A DNA stretch of 7,172 nt. Source: Treponema sp. (GTDB lineage: Bacteria; Spirochaetota; Spirochaetia; Treponematales; Breznakiellaceae). Below the pieces are notes generated by a model. It saw only the letters and a program-made list of their open reading frames with translations, ran no database searches and was not told where the DNA came from. Positions within the stretch are counted from its first letter, which is position 1; each line of letters begins with the position of its first letter. The DNA lies in contig JAITJV010000103.1 in NCBI GenBank assembly GCA_031278755.1, positions 1 to 7,172 on the forward strand, read 5' to 3'. The position numbers and the translations under genes were made by a program. Positions 1 to 5,825 of the stretch are shown piece by piece.

Positions 1-668
1 ATGACATTGCCGCTGCCGTCAGTAATTAGTTCCTTTCCCGCAGTTTCCCTCATCACCTCTATCCCGTTCTGCCTGACCAGTTCCTGTATCTTTTTCCAGG
101 TCTCATAGCCGCTGTCCAACATGATGTCACGTCCGTTACTGCGGTAACCGGGGATTGGTTCATAGTAATCCTGAAACCCACCTGACCATGTTATCTTCCA
201 CTGTCGCCAGCCGAAACTGTCACGGCACCATTCAAGAAACTTAGGGGCGTTGGCAATGTAGGTTTCGGGCAGCTTGGGGTCGCAGCGGCCTGCGGTAAGG
301 GCCTTCATGTAGGTGAGGGCGTCGTCAAGATTGTCCTCAGGAAGGCCCAGGTCTTTAAGGAAATAGGCGCCGGGTATCCAAAAACCGCCCCCGGAAACAG
401 CGCAGGTGCCGCCCCACTTTGCGCTCTTCTCGATGAGCAGAACTTTTTGCGCGCCGTACTGTTTACAGGCCAGGGCCGCAAAGGCCGCGGTACCGGAGCC
501 AAGCACCAGTACGTCAACTTCTTTGTCCCAGCGCCCCGCTCCGCCCGCCGCTACGGAACTAGTGGCGCAGGCCCCCAGGACCCCTGCCGCCGCGACGACC
601 GCCGCGCCTGTTGCGGTACCCTTGAGAAAGTCCCGCCGTGATATGGTACTTTCTTTTTCTTTACCCAT
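1..668 (-). CDS. FAD-binding reductase/dehydrogenase (fumarate reductase / KstD-like), Tat lipoprotein, C-terminus outside window
   Basis: Read on the minus strand from position 668 to the window edge (222 codons, no stop). Seen: residues 10-17 are SRRDFLKG, a twin-arginine export motif, followed by an Ala/Gly/Val h-region and a lipobox LGAC with Cys34. So the protein is probably exported folded by Tat and lipid-anchored. VDVLVLGSGTAAFAALA (51-67) is the Rossmann dinucleotide-binding loop, followed by the acidic strand end VLLIEK (76-81) and WGGTCAVSGGGFWIPG (85-100). This pattern is typical of the FAD_binding_2 family (fumarate reductase flavoprotein, urocanate reductase, 3-ketosteroid dehydrogenase). 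The substrate-binding and catalytic residues lie beyond the window, so the substrate cannot be named. Two in-frame ATGs are adjacent (671 and 668). AGGAGG at 674-679 is only 2 nt from the first and 5 nt from the second, so 668 is preferred. Family call firm, substrate open. Confidence 0.88.
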   Translation of the reverse strand, partial: MGKEKESTISRRDFLKGTATGAAVVAAAGVLGACATSSVAAGGAGRWDKEVDVLVLGSGTAAFAALACKQYGAQKVLLIEKSAKWGGTCAVSGGGFWIPGAYFLKDLGLPEDNLDDALTYMKALTAGRCDPKLPETYIANAPKFLEWCRDSFGWRQWKITWSGGFQDYYEPIPGYRSNGRDIMLDSGYETWKKIQELVRQNGIEVMRETAGKELITDGSGNV

Positions 669-693
669 CATGTCCTCCTGTTTGCTTATTTTC

Positions 694-711
694 AGACATT
701 CCAAGATGTCT
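694..711. promoter_or_regulatory. Inverted repeat in flavoprotein leader
   Basis: AGACAT (694-699) and ATGTCT (706-711) are perfect inverted copies around a 6-nt spacer. On the minus strand they are flanked by TTC and GAA, which pair if one A is bulged. The repeat is centred about 34 bases upstream of the flavoprotein start codon and upstream of its AGGAGG. It could be an operator or a small leader hairpin; the sequence alone does not decide. Confidence 0.3.
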
Positions 712-761
712 TGAATCACCTATTGTTATTCAGTGTTTGTCAAGAAAGGAATCAGGGAACC

Positions 762-787
762 TTTCAAAACCCGGCCGGGTTTTGAAA
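762..787. repeat. Perfect 26-bp palindrome (11-bp stem, GGCC loop)
   Basis: The left arm TTTCAAAACCC (762-772) pairs fully with GGGTTTTGAAA (777-787) around GGCC. As RNA it would fold into an 11-bp stem with a tetraloop. No T-run follows on either strand, so it is not a standard intrinsic terminator. The right arm and its flank (777-792) match the right arm of the hairpin at 5857-5890 in 14 of 16 bases, which suggests a shared repeat family. Confidence 0.8.
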
Positions 788-936
788 CCGGCTCGCGGTA
801 ATAGATTTCGACGCTAACGGGGTCTTTGGGGCTTAACCGCGGCCTCTGAACAGACCTATCCCCCTGAAAAAGACGACATACGTGCCATGCGGCGGGGCTG
901 TATTGTTTTAGTAAGAGATGGCGATAAGTCTTATAT

Positions 937-953
937 GAGAGAGAGAGAGAGAG
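937..953 (+). repeat. (GA)8 dinucleotide microsatellite
   Basis: Eight and a half uninterrupted GA units are read directly in the sequence, inside non-coding DNA. Such tracts can change length by slippage, but here no recognised start codon or promoter sits within a distance that would make it an obvious phase-variation switch. Confidence 0.85.
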
Positions 954-1049
954 CAAGAACCGTGCCAAGATGCCGGGCATAAATGTAAGTATGTATTACT
1001 TTTTTGCGTATACTGGCTCATGGAAAAACCCTACCATGCAGGAGGGGAA

Positions 1050-1162
1050 ATGTCAAGGCCGCACAGTGAGAAAGAAAAAATCACTAGGCAGATCCGTTCA
1101 CGTTACCAGAAAGCCGGACGGTTCCGGGTACGGACACTATGCCGGATTTTTACAAATGCAGT
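1050..1162 (+). pseudogene. Probable N-terminal remnant of an ISNCY-like transposase gene
   Basis: A strong ribosome binding site (AGGAGG, 1040-1045) precedes ATG at 1050. The frame from 1050 reads MSRPHSEKEKITRQ and then RYQKAG (codons from 1101). The +1 frame about 25 bases further on reads GYGHYAGFLQ (codons from 1126). In ISNCY-type transposases, as I remember them, a basic N-terminus has RYRKA followed about 20-25 residues later by a TGYxRxYAxxLL helix-turn-helix segment. Both halves are here but in different frames and too close together, consistent with an internal deletion plus frameshift. Beyond about 1162 the frame runs into the SpoIID gene on the other strand and the resemblance ends. 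The match is by eye only, and the stretch could be chance. It overlaps the last few codons of the convergent SpoIID gene. Confidence 0.35.
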
Positions 1163-3240
1163 TCCGCCCGCGGATAGTAGTGGCGGAGTATTTCTTCGGC
1201 GCTGTAGCCGGCGCTTGCCATGCCGGCGGCTCCGTGCTGATCCAGTCCTATGCCATGACCGTGGCCCGCGCCCTTAAAGATAACGTATTCGACGTTTCCC
1301 GCTTCGTCGAACTTGTAGCCGATTGTAAAGAGACTGCTCCGTAACGCGCCCATCGCGGCCCAGATGGCATCGCCTTTTACAAAAACGCTCTTGTCTTCAC
1401 CCGCTACTTCCAGTTCGTAGACACGGCCCGATATGCCCCTTCCCCTGCTGACGATCCGCCTGATCCTGCCGGGATCTTCGGGAAGGCGGCGGCGGATCTC
1501 GCCGGCGGCCACCCATTTTTCCCAGCGGTACGATGACGAAAAGTGGAAGCGGTTTACCGAAGAAAAACTGAACGGAGCTTCGCGTATCCACGCGTCAAGT
1601 TCGTCCAGGGGAAGGTACGCGGTACGTTCAGGCAGCAGTATATCCGGAACGGCCGCCATGTACGCGTCATAGCCCCACATTGTCATGCTGTCTTCGCTGT
1701 AGCCGCCGTGGTTTGCCGAAAAATAGGCTTTAAGCGGTTCTCCGCCGCCCTTTAGGATAATACCCCTCGTGTCGTTCACCGCCAGCGTAGTCGCCCTGGT
1801 TTCCGCCCCGGCTCCATAATAGGCCATGGAATGAGGAGTCCCGTAAAGGTCAAAACCCCTGTCGGCAAATTGGCCCAGATTCGCCAGACTGTAGGAACGG
1901 GCGGCGATAGCCTGGGCCTTGAGCGCTTCTTCCGGCCATGCCGCGGGCATTTCCGACGGAATCACTCCGTAAAGGTATTCTTCCATATCGACGATGTTGA
2001 TCACCGTTACGCCGTTTGCCGAAGGCCGGAATTCCAGCTTTCCCCGGTACGTGCGGTTTGTTCCCGGAGAGCCTACGACAACTCCCGCTACAATCGAAGT
2101 GTCGGCGGAATCGTCGTATTCCAGCGTAAGAGATTCCGCGGAACGGATAATAACCCTGCCGTTTGCGTCCTGTATGTCGATTCGTCCCGGTTCATCCGTT
2201 CCGGCGCCCGGGGAATTCCTCGCTGCGGGGTTCCAGACAATCCAGAACTGTTCCCTGGCCCCGCCCCGGTAAACGATCCCCGATCCTTCGGAACGTATCC
2301 TGAAAGCCCCGCCGCTTTTTACCGAAACAAGTTCCCGGCCTTCGGCAAGGCCTATGCGGATAAGACCCGCCCCGGAACCGGCCGGCGGCGCCTTGGGCGG
2401 ATTGGCGCTGATTTTTCTGCGTATAAGTTCCGCCCCGGTCCTGACGCCGCCGCGCCGCCGGGCTTCCCCGAAGGCGGTGGTAATTTCGGGATCGTCGGGG
2501 AAGCGGCGGGCCGCCCTGCCCAGAATATCGGCGGCCTGGCCCCAGGCGTTCCGGGCGGCGAGGGCCTTGCCCAACGGATAAAGGGCCTGGGTAAAAGCGG
2601 CGTCCTGGTTTACCGCGTTACGGTAGCAGTTTTCGGCTTCTCCGGGAGAACTTTTTTCCAAAAGTTCTCCCAGGCTAAACCAGGCGATTGGCCGGTACCG
2701 GTCCAGGGCAAGGCTTTCCTGTAAACGTTCTATGGCGCCGTCCGCATCATCCTGTTCTTTGCAGAGCATCGCGTCGAAAAACAAAAATTCCGCCCTGTTA
2801 CGCGAAGGGGCGTAACGGGCCGCCTCTTCCATCCTGTCCCGGGACACGGCGGCCTTACGCAGTTCACCGGAAAAATAGTACGCTTCAAGAAGATCCAGCC
2901 CGCGATCCCCGGAATCGGCCGTGTCTTCCAGGAGCTTTATCATGCCATGGTAATTTCCCAGTTCACGGTATACGGTTATCAGTTGACGTTTTACCGGCAT
3001 ATTGTCATTATCAGCCTCCAGAATCGCTTCAAAAGCCGATACCGCGTCTTCTACCCTTCCGGCATAGTAGGCTTCCAGGGCGTCTTCAAAGGTCGGAACA
3101 ACCGCCTGTTCCTGGCTTTGCGTTTGCGGCGTCCCGGAACAGGAAAAAGCGCAGAAAAGGAACAGGAACGGCGTCAAAAAGCCCATGTTCCGTATAGTAA
3201 GAAAACGCCGGATTGTGCCGGGCCGGGATAAAAATACCAT
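1150..3240 (-). CDS. TPR-containing SpoIID/LytB-domain lipoprotein
   Basis: 696 residues. The N-terminus has basic residues, a hydrophobic run GFLTPFLFLFC (20-30) and a spirochaete-style lipobox AFSC (31-34), so it is probably a lipoprotein acting in the periplasm. Residues about 51-260 form TPR-like helical repeats (for example DALEAYYAGRVEDAVSAF), a likely protein-binding scaffold. The rest is a SpoIID/LytB domain: TYRGKLEFRP (397-406), DMEEYLYGVIPSEMP (418-432), ALKAQAIAARSY (439-450), YFSANHGGYSEDS (506-518) and GAGHGHGIGLDQHGAAGMA (657-675). SpoIID is a lytic transglycosylase of peptidoglycan glycan strands. Its essential Glu matches E430, and the conserved Lys and Arg at +11 and +18 are K441 and R448. 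The zinc-ligand cysteines of some clostridial homologues are absent. The start at 3240 has GGAG (3246-3249) 5 nt upstream. ATG 3186 would still keep the signal but has a weaker site. The gene is divergent from rpoN. A short CCGGA/TCCGG hairpin beyond the stop (1114-1127) is at best a weak terminator. Confidence 0.93.
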   Translation of the reverse strand: MVFLSRPGTIRRFLTIRNMGFLTPFLFLFCAFSCSGTPQTQSQEQAVVPTFEDALEAYYAGRVEDAVSAFEAILEADNDNMPVKRQLITVYRELGNYHGMIKLLEDTADSGDRGLDLLEAYYFSGELRKAAVSRDRMEEAARYAPSRNRAEFLFFDAMLCKEQDDADGAIERLQESLALDRYRPIAWFSLGELLEKSSPGEAENCYRNAVNQDAAFTQALYPLGKALAARNAWGQAADILGRAARRFPDDPEITTAFGEARRRGGVRTGAELIRRKISANPPKAPPAGSGAGLIRIGLAEGRELVSVKSGGAFRIRSEGSGIVYRGGAREQFWIVWNPAARNSPGAGTDEPGRIDIQDANGRVIIRSAESLTLEYDDSADTSIVAGVVVGSPGTNRTYRGKLEFRPSANGVTVINIVDMEEYLYGVIPSEMPAAWPEEALKAQAIAARSYSLANLGQFADRGFDLYGTPHSMAYYGAGAETRATTLAVNDTRGIILKGGGEPLKAYFSANHGGYSEDSMTMWGYDAYMAAVPDILLPERTAYLPLDELDAWIREAPFSFSSVNRFHFSSSYRWEKWVAAGEIRRRLPEDPGRIRRIVSRGRGISGRVYELEVAGEDKSVFVKGDAIWAAMGALRSSLFTIGYKFDEAGNVEYVIFKGAGHGHGIGLDQHGAAGMASAGYSAEEILRHYYPRAELHL

Positions 3241-3268
3241 TAAGACTCCAAAAAGCGGGTGTGAACGG

Positions 3269-3283
3269 CCGGAATTGTTCCGG
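3269..3283. repeat. Short hairpin in SpoIID-gene leader
   Basis: CCGGAA (3269-3274) and TTCCGG (3278-3283) pair around TTG. It sits 29 bases upstream of the SpoIID-gene start, between a likely promoter region and the GGAG site, so it would be in the mRNA leader of that gene. No known regulator motif was recognised. Confidence 0.45.
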
Positions 3284-3291
3284 TATCAAGG

Positions 3292-3319
3292 CGTTTTCAA
3301 ATACGGCGTTTTGAAAACG
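3292..3319. repeat. Inverted repeat with TTTTCAAA / TTTGAAAA arms
   Basis: CGTTTTCAAA (3292-3301) and TTTGAAAACG (3310-3319) are perfect inverted copies with an 8-nt loop. The same stretch also reads as a near-direct repeat, GGCGTTTTCAAA then GGCGTTTTGAAA. It lies in the divergent gap between the SpoIID gene and rpoN. Its arms resemble the cores of the palindromes at 762-787 and 5735-5768. It may be an operator shared by both genes or a member of an intergenic repeat family. Confidence 0.55.
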
Positions 3320-3393
3320 TTTCCATGGCTGTCCCAAAACCGGTTCGGAACAGCTTCCCCTATCTTTTTTCATCGGCGGAAGGGGCCGAATTC

Positions 3394-3421
3394 TTGACAA
3401 AGCCCCTTTATAGAATAATAG
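3394..3421 (+). promoter_or_regulatory. Candidate rpoN promoter (TTGACA plus AT-rich -10 region)
   Basis: A consensus -35 hexamer TTGACA is at 3394-3399, followed by an AT-rich stretch. TAATAG (3416-3421) is 16 nt downstream but a poor -10 match (3 of 6). TAGAAT (3411-3416) is a better hexamer but only 11 nt away. If the 16-nt reading is right, transcription would begin near 3428, right at the rpoN start codon. Confidence 0.4.
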
Positions 3422-3428
3422 TTTTAAT

Positions 3429-4826
3429 ATGCTCCAGCGCCAGGCGTTAATCCAGGAACAGCGTTTCAGGTTAAGTCCGCAGATTTATCAATCCATAAAA
3501 TTAATGGAGCTTCCCGTCATGGATCTGCGGGAAAAAATTCAGGAAGAGCTGGAGAAGAATCCGGCCCTGGAAATGCTTGAGGAGCCGGCCACCGTTTCCC
3601 TGGATGAAAACTATACCTCAAGGAAAGATGACGACGACTATTTTACCCTCGGTTCCGATTCGTCGTTTATGCGGCAAAATGGGGAAGAAGAGTCGGAAGA
3701 AAAACGGCGGTTTTTGGAAGGAGCCATAGCAAGGCCGGAAACCCTTCAGGAGCATCTGCTCTGGCAGCTTGCCCTGGAAACCGCGGATAACGATGTCCGC
3801 CGTATCGGGGAGCTTTTAATTCAGAACCTTGATGAAGACGGCTTTCATATAGAGCCGCCGGATCTGCTTCTTGCGGGAGAAGACAGGGCGAAAACGGCGG
3901 AAGCGATGGCCCTGGTTCAGTCCCTGGATCCCTGCGGCGTCTGTACGTCGGGATACCAGGAATCCCTTAAAGTCCAGGCCGCGCTGCTTCCCAATGCGCC
4001 GCCGTATATGGAAGCGGCGCTTGACAGGCTGGCCGCCCTTGAACGGGGTAAATTCGCCGAAACCGCGAAGGAACTGGGGAGGAGCGAGGAAGAAATACAC
4101 GCTTGTTTCCAGCGGATTAAAAACGAACTTTCCCCGTTTCCGGGGCGCCGCTTTGCCGGGGAGAAAACGCGCTACGCGGTGCCGGATGTTGAGGTTCAGC
4201 GGAAAGAAGGTGAATTTGTCATTGTTCTTAACAACGAGGAAATTCCCGTACTGGGGATTAATCCGTTTTTTATGAAGATTGCCGGTGAAAAAAACGGCCG
4301 TTCCGCCGGCGGTTCCGCGGAAACAGCGGAAAACAGACAGGCGGACGCGAGGAATTTTGTTCAGGAAAACATAAAGGAAGCCCGGTGGTTTATTCAGTCC
4401 ATCAACCAGAGAAACCACACGCTGCTTCGGGTATCACGGGCAATCGTGGAATTTCAGCGGGACTTTTTTGACAGGGGGCCCAAGTACCTTGTCCCCCTTA
4501 CCCTAAGGGACATAGCCAAAGAACTTGGGGTGCACGAAACCACGGTTTCCAGAACCGCCAACGGCAAATACATGCAGACCGAATGGGGGCTTTATGAGCT
4601 GCGCTATTTTTTTACCAATTCCATCAGCGGCGCCGGCTCGGAAGGTTCACGGTATTCCAAAGAAGGAGTGAAAGAGATACTGAAGGAAATCATAACCGAA
4701 GAAGAACAGCGTCTTTCCGATCAGGAACTGGTCGGCCTGCTGGCCCGGCGGGGAATATCCCTGGCCCGGCGTACTGTCGCAAAATATCGCAGCGAGCTTG
4801 ATTTAGGCTCGTCGTATTCCCGATAA
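3429..4826 (+). CDS. rpoN: RNA polymerase sigma-54 factor (RpoN)
   Basis: 465 residues, normal length for sigma-54. It directs core RNA polymerase to -24/-12 promoters that need an AAA+ activator. Region I is RFRLSPQIYQSIKLMELPV (12-30) through LEKNPALE (41-48), the activator-responsive segment. An acidic region II follows (about 52-95, with DDDDYF and EEESEE). The core-binding domain runs from about 100 to 280, then WFIQSINQRNHTLLRV (320-335). The helix-turn-helix is LRDIAKELGVHETTVSRT (359-376), and the RpoN box ARRTVAKYR (446-454) is intact. A hydrophilic Gly/Ala/Glu-rich stretch at about 286-308 looks longer than in E. coli. An in-frame TAG at 3411 with no start codon between it and 3429 excludes an upstream start, yet no Shine-Dalgarno precedes the ATG. 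It is followed 77 bases later by hpf, the standard partner. Confidence 0.97.
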   Translation: MLQRQALIQEQRFRLSPQIYQSIKLMELPVMDLREKIQEELEKNPALEMLEEPATVSLDENYTSRKDDDDYFTLGSDSSFMRQNGEEESEEKRRFLEGAIARPETLQEHLLWQLALETADNDVRRIGELLIQNLDEDGFHIEPPDLLLAGEDRAKTAEAMALVQSLDPCGVCTSGYQESLKVQAALLPNAPPYMEAALDRLAALERGKFAETAKELGRSEEEIHACFQRIKNELSPFPGRRFAGEKTRYAVPDVEVQRKEGEFVIVLNNEEIPVLGINPFFMKIAGEKNGRSAGGSAETAENRQADARNFVQENIKEARWFIQSINQRNHTLLRVSRAIVEFQRDFFDRGPKYLVPLTLRDIAKELGVHETTVSRTANGKYMQTEWGLYELRYFFTNSISGAGSEGSRYSKEGVKEILKEIITEEEQRLSDQELVGLLARRGISLARRTVAKYRSELDLGSSYSR

Positions 4827-4842
4827 GTTCCGTTTACGAAGA

Positions 4843-4872
4843 ACTCCGCAAACGGAGTCTCCGCGAACGGAG
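4843..4872 (+). repeat. Two tandem mini-hairpins between rpoN and hpf
   Basis: ACTCCG (4843-4848) pairs with CGGAGT (4853-4858) around CAAA. CTCCG (4859-4863) pairs with CGGAG (4868-4872) around CGAA. The two are back to back and nearly identical. CCGTTT just upstream (from 4830) could instead pair with AAACGG (4850-4855), so an alternative fold exists. There is an A-run but no T-run after them, so they are unlikely to be a plus-strand terminator. They may moderate read-through or processing between rpoN and hpf. Confidence 0.5.
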
Positions 4873-4890
4873 CGCAAAAAAATTATTATG

Positions 4891-4896
4891 AGGAGG
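4891..4896 (+). promoter_or_regulatory. hpf ribosome binding site
   Basis: A full AGGAGG lies 7 nt before the ATG at 4904. It is the strongest Shine-Dalgarno on the plus strand of an intact gene here and contrasts with the absence of one at rpoN, so hpf is probably translated far more efficiently from a shared transcript. Confidence 0.85.
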
Positions 4897-4903
4897 CTGT
4901 CTC

Positions 4904-5194
4904 ATGAACATCGACATTAAAGCGGTACATTTTACTTTACGGGATGACGCGAAGGAGTATGTGGAAAAGAAAATTGATCGTATTCACAACGCGGAAAACA
5001 TGATCGTAGATCTTAGGGTAACCCTTACCAAAGACAAGGATTTTAGCGCCGAAGCTACGGTAAATTTCCGCTGGGGAGTATCGGTTCATATACAAGAGCA
5101 TGATTTTGAACTTAACCCTGCCATAGACAAGCTGATGGACAAGCTTGAACAGAAGGTTACCAAAGAAAAAGAAAAGGTAAAAGAAAGACGGTAA
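4904..5194 (+). CDS. hpf: Ribosome hibernation promoting factor, short form (HPF/RaiA family)
   Basis: 96 residues, the length of the short HPF class (E. coli HPF is 95), with no C-terminal dimerisation domain as found in long HPF. Sequence pattern: the beta strand MNIDIKAVHFTL, then helix RDDAKEYVEKKIDRI (13-27), strands IVDLRVTLTKDKDFSAEATV (34-53), HDFELNPAIDKLMDKLEQKV (66-85, equivalent to the DMYAAID..DKLERQ segment of the family) and a basic tail EKEKVKERR. Members bind the 30S decoding region and help store ribosomes as inactive dimers in starvation. The usual acidic DMYAAID is here ELNPAID, a mild variant. Position directly after rpoN is the classical arrangement in many bacteria and supports the call. 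Confidence 0.94.
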   Translation: MNIDIKAVHFTLRDDAKEYVEKKIDRIHNAENMIVDLRVTLTKDKDFSAEATVNFRWGVSVHIQEHDFELNPAIDKLMDKLEQKVTKEKEKVKERR

Positions 5195-5229
5195 ACGCCT
5201 TTTGATCGCAGCCCCGCGTCGCTCATGCA

Positions 5230-5245
5230 TTTGAAACCGGCCCGC
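5230..5245. repeat. Copy of an intergenic TTTGAAACCGGC motif
   Basis: TTTGAAACCGGCCCGC at 5230-5245 matches 781-796 in 15 of 16 bases. Both are in intergenic DNA about 4.4 kb apart. It is followed by a small stem GCTCT (5244-5248) / AGAGC (5257-5261). The rest of the 5195-5284 gap shows no clear terminator or promoter. Confidence 0.5.
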
Positions 5246-5284
5246 TCTATATACAAAGAGCCGTCAAAGGTTTAGCGTACCGGT

Positions 5285-5683
5285 ATGCGGATTATTGTTA
5301 TTGACGGAATGGGAGGGGGCATTGGGGCGGAACTTTGTTCCCGGTTCAAGGATATGGACAGCGAAATTATCGCCCTGGGAACCAACAGCGCCGCCACGGA
5401 ACGCATGATAAAAGCCGGGGCCCAGCGGGGCGCCACGGGAGAAAACGCCATACGGGTTACGGTTCCCACGGGAGACTTTATTGTCGGCCCCATCGGCATC
5501 ATCGTTATAAACAGCATGATGGGCGAAATCACCGCTCCGATGGTAAAGGCGATACTCTCCGGTCCGGGAAAGCGTATACTGCTTCCCCTGCAAAATGAGC
5601 ACCTTTACATTGCCGGTACCGGAAAAGAAAACCTCGGCAAACTCATAGACGACGCAATCGGGTATATAAAAAGCCGAACCTAA
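5285..5683 (+). CDS. DUF3842 family protein
   Basis: 132 residues, of the size expected for DUF3842. Seen: IVIDGMGGGIG (4-14), a strand followed by a glycine-rich loop like a nucleotide-binding Rossmann turn; IIALGTNSAAT (28-38); AGAQRGATGENAI (44-56); FIVGPIGIIVINSMMGEIT (65-83); and a final strand GKRILLPLQNEHLYIAG (95-111). These blocks fit the DUF3842 pattern as I know it. No function has been established for the family; a small nucleotide- or ligand-binding protein is only an inference from the glycine loop. The ATG at 5285 is chosen because the conserved motif begins right after it. The only ribosome-binding-like sequence, AAAGG (5266-5270), is rather far away (14 nt). It lies 90 bases after hpf on the same strand and could be co-transcribed. 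Confidence 0.9.
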   Translation: MRIIVIDGMGGGIGAELCSRFKDMDSEIIALGTNSAATERMIKAGAQRGATGENAIRVTVPTGDFIVGPIGIIVINSMMGEITAPMVKAILSGPGKRILLPLQNEHLYIAGTGKENLGKLIDDAIGYIKSRT

Positions 5684-5708
5684 GATCGGCTCCTTGAAAC
5701 CCTTTTTT
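5672..5708 (+). terminator. Weak candidate terminator at the DUF3842 stop
   Basis: AGCCGA (5672-5677) pairs with TCGGCT (5686-5691) around an 8-nt loop that contains the stop codon. A T6 run follows at 5703-5708, about 11 bases after the stem. The stem is short and the T-run is displaced, so this is a weak intrinsic terminator at best. Confidence 0.3.
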
Positions 5709-5720
5709 CTTTGTTATAAA
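5694..5720 (+). promoter_or_regulatory. Candidate promoter ahead of the hairpin array
   Basis: TTGAAA (5694-5699) and TATAAA (5715-5720) are near-consensus hexamers with a 15-nt spacer, slightly short. If used, transcription would start near 5727 and the DRTGG gene would have a leader of about 190 nt that contains all four hairpins. Confidence 0.3.
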
Positions 5721-5734
5721 CTGTTTGCATGTCG

Positions 5735-5768
5735 AGTCTTTTTCAAAAGGGTACTTTTGAAAAAGACT
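5735..5768. repeat. Hairpin 1 of the array: 15-bp stem, GGTA loop
   Basis: AGTCTTTTTCAAAAG (5735-5749) pairs perfectly with 5754-5768 around GGTA (5750-5753). No T-run follows on either side. Confidence 0.88.
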
Positions 5769-5775
5769 GTAAATC

Positions 5776-5811
5776 GCTGCTGTTCCAAAACTTCAGTTTT
5801 GGAACAGCAGC
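5776..5811. repeat. Hairpin 2 of the array: 16-bp stem, TTCA loop
   Basis: GCTGCTGTTCCAAAAC (5776-5791) pairs perfectly with 5796-5811 around TTCA (5792-5795). It begins 7 bases after hairpin 1. Confidence 0.88.
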
Positions 5812-5825
5812 CCTGGATATAGGAT

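Larger units (their letters stand above)
669..1149. other. Non-coding stretch with repeats and a transposase relic
   Basis: About 480 bases lie between the flavoprotein start and the SpoIID stop. I see no convincing intact gene. The 84-codon minus-strand frame at 726-980 translates the GA repeat as SLSLS and resembles nothing I know. Contents: the flavoprotein ribosome binding site (674-679), an inverted repeat (694-711), a perfect palindrome (762-787), an unassigned part (about 797-935) that includes an internal GGGGTCTTTGGGG repeat, a GA microsatellite (937-953) and a probable transposase remnant (1050-1162). The mixture suggests a site of past insertion and decay. Confidence 0.6.

Noticed and set aside
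715..743. TTGACA on the minus strand (738-743) as a -35 box for the flavoprotein gene
   Set aside because: At 16-18 bases downstream the only hexamers are GGTGAT-like, so there is no acceptable -10. Not listed as a promoter.
726..980. Minus-strand 84-codon frame in the non-coding stretch
   Set aside because: It reads through the GA microsatellite (SLSLS) and the palindrome, has no convincing ribosome site, and shows no recognisable motif.
1831..2724. 297-codon plus-strand frame inside the SpoIID gene
   Set aside because: It is the antisense shadow of a well-supported SpoIID/TPR protein; GC-rich codon use leaves the opposite strand open.
3816..4418. 200-codon minus-strand frame inside rpoN
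   Set aside because: It is antisense to a complete sigma-54 gene with all family motifs, and its own translation has no domain signature.
5231..5253. TTGAAA (5231-5236) with TATATA (5248-5253) as a promoter for the DUF3842 gene
   Set aside because: The spacer is only 11 bases, too short for a standard sigma-70-type promoter; the TTGAAA belongs to the repeated motif.
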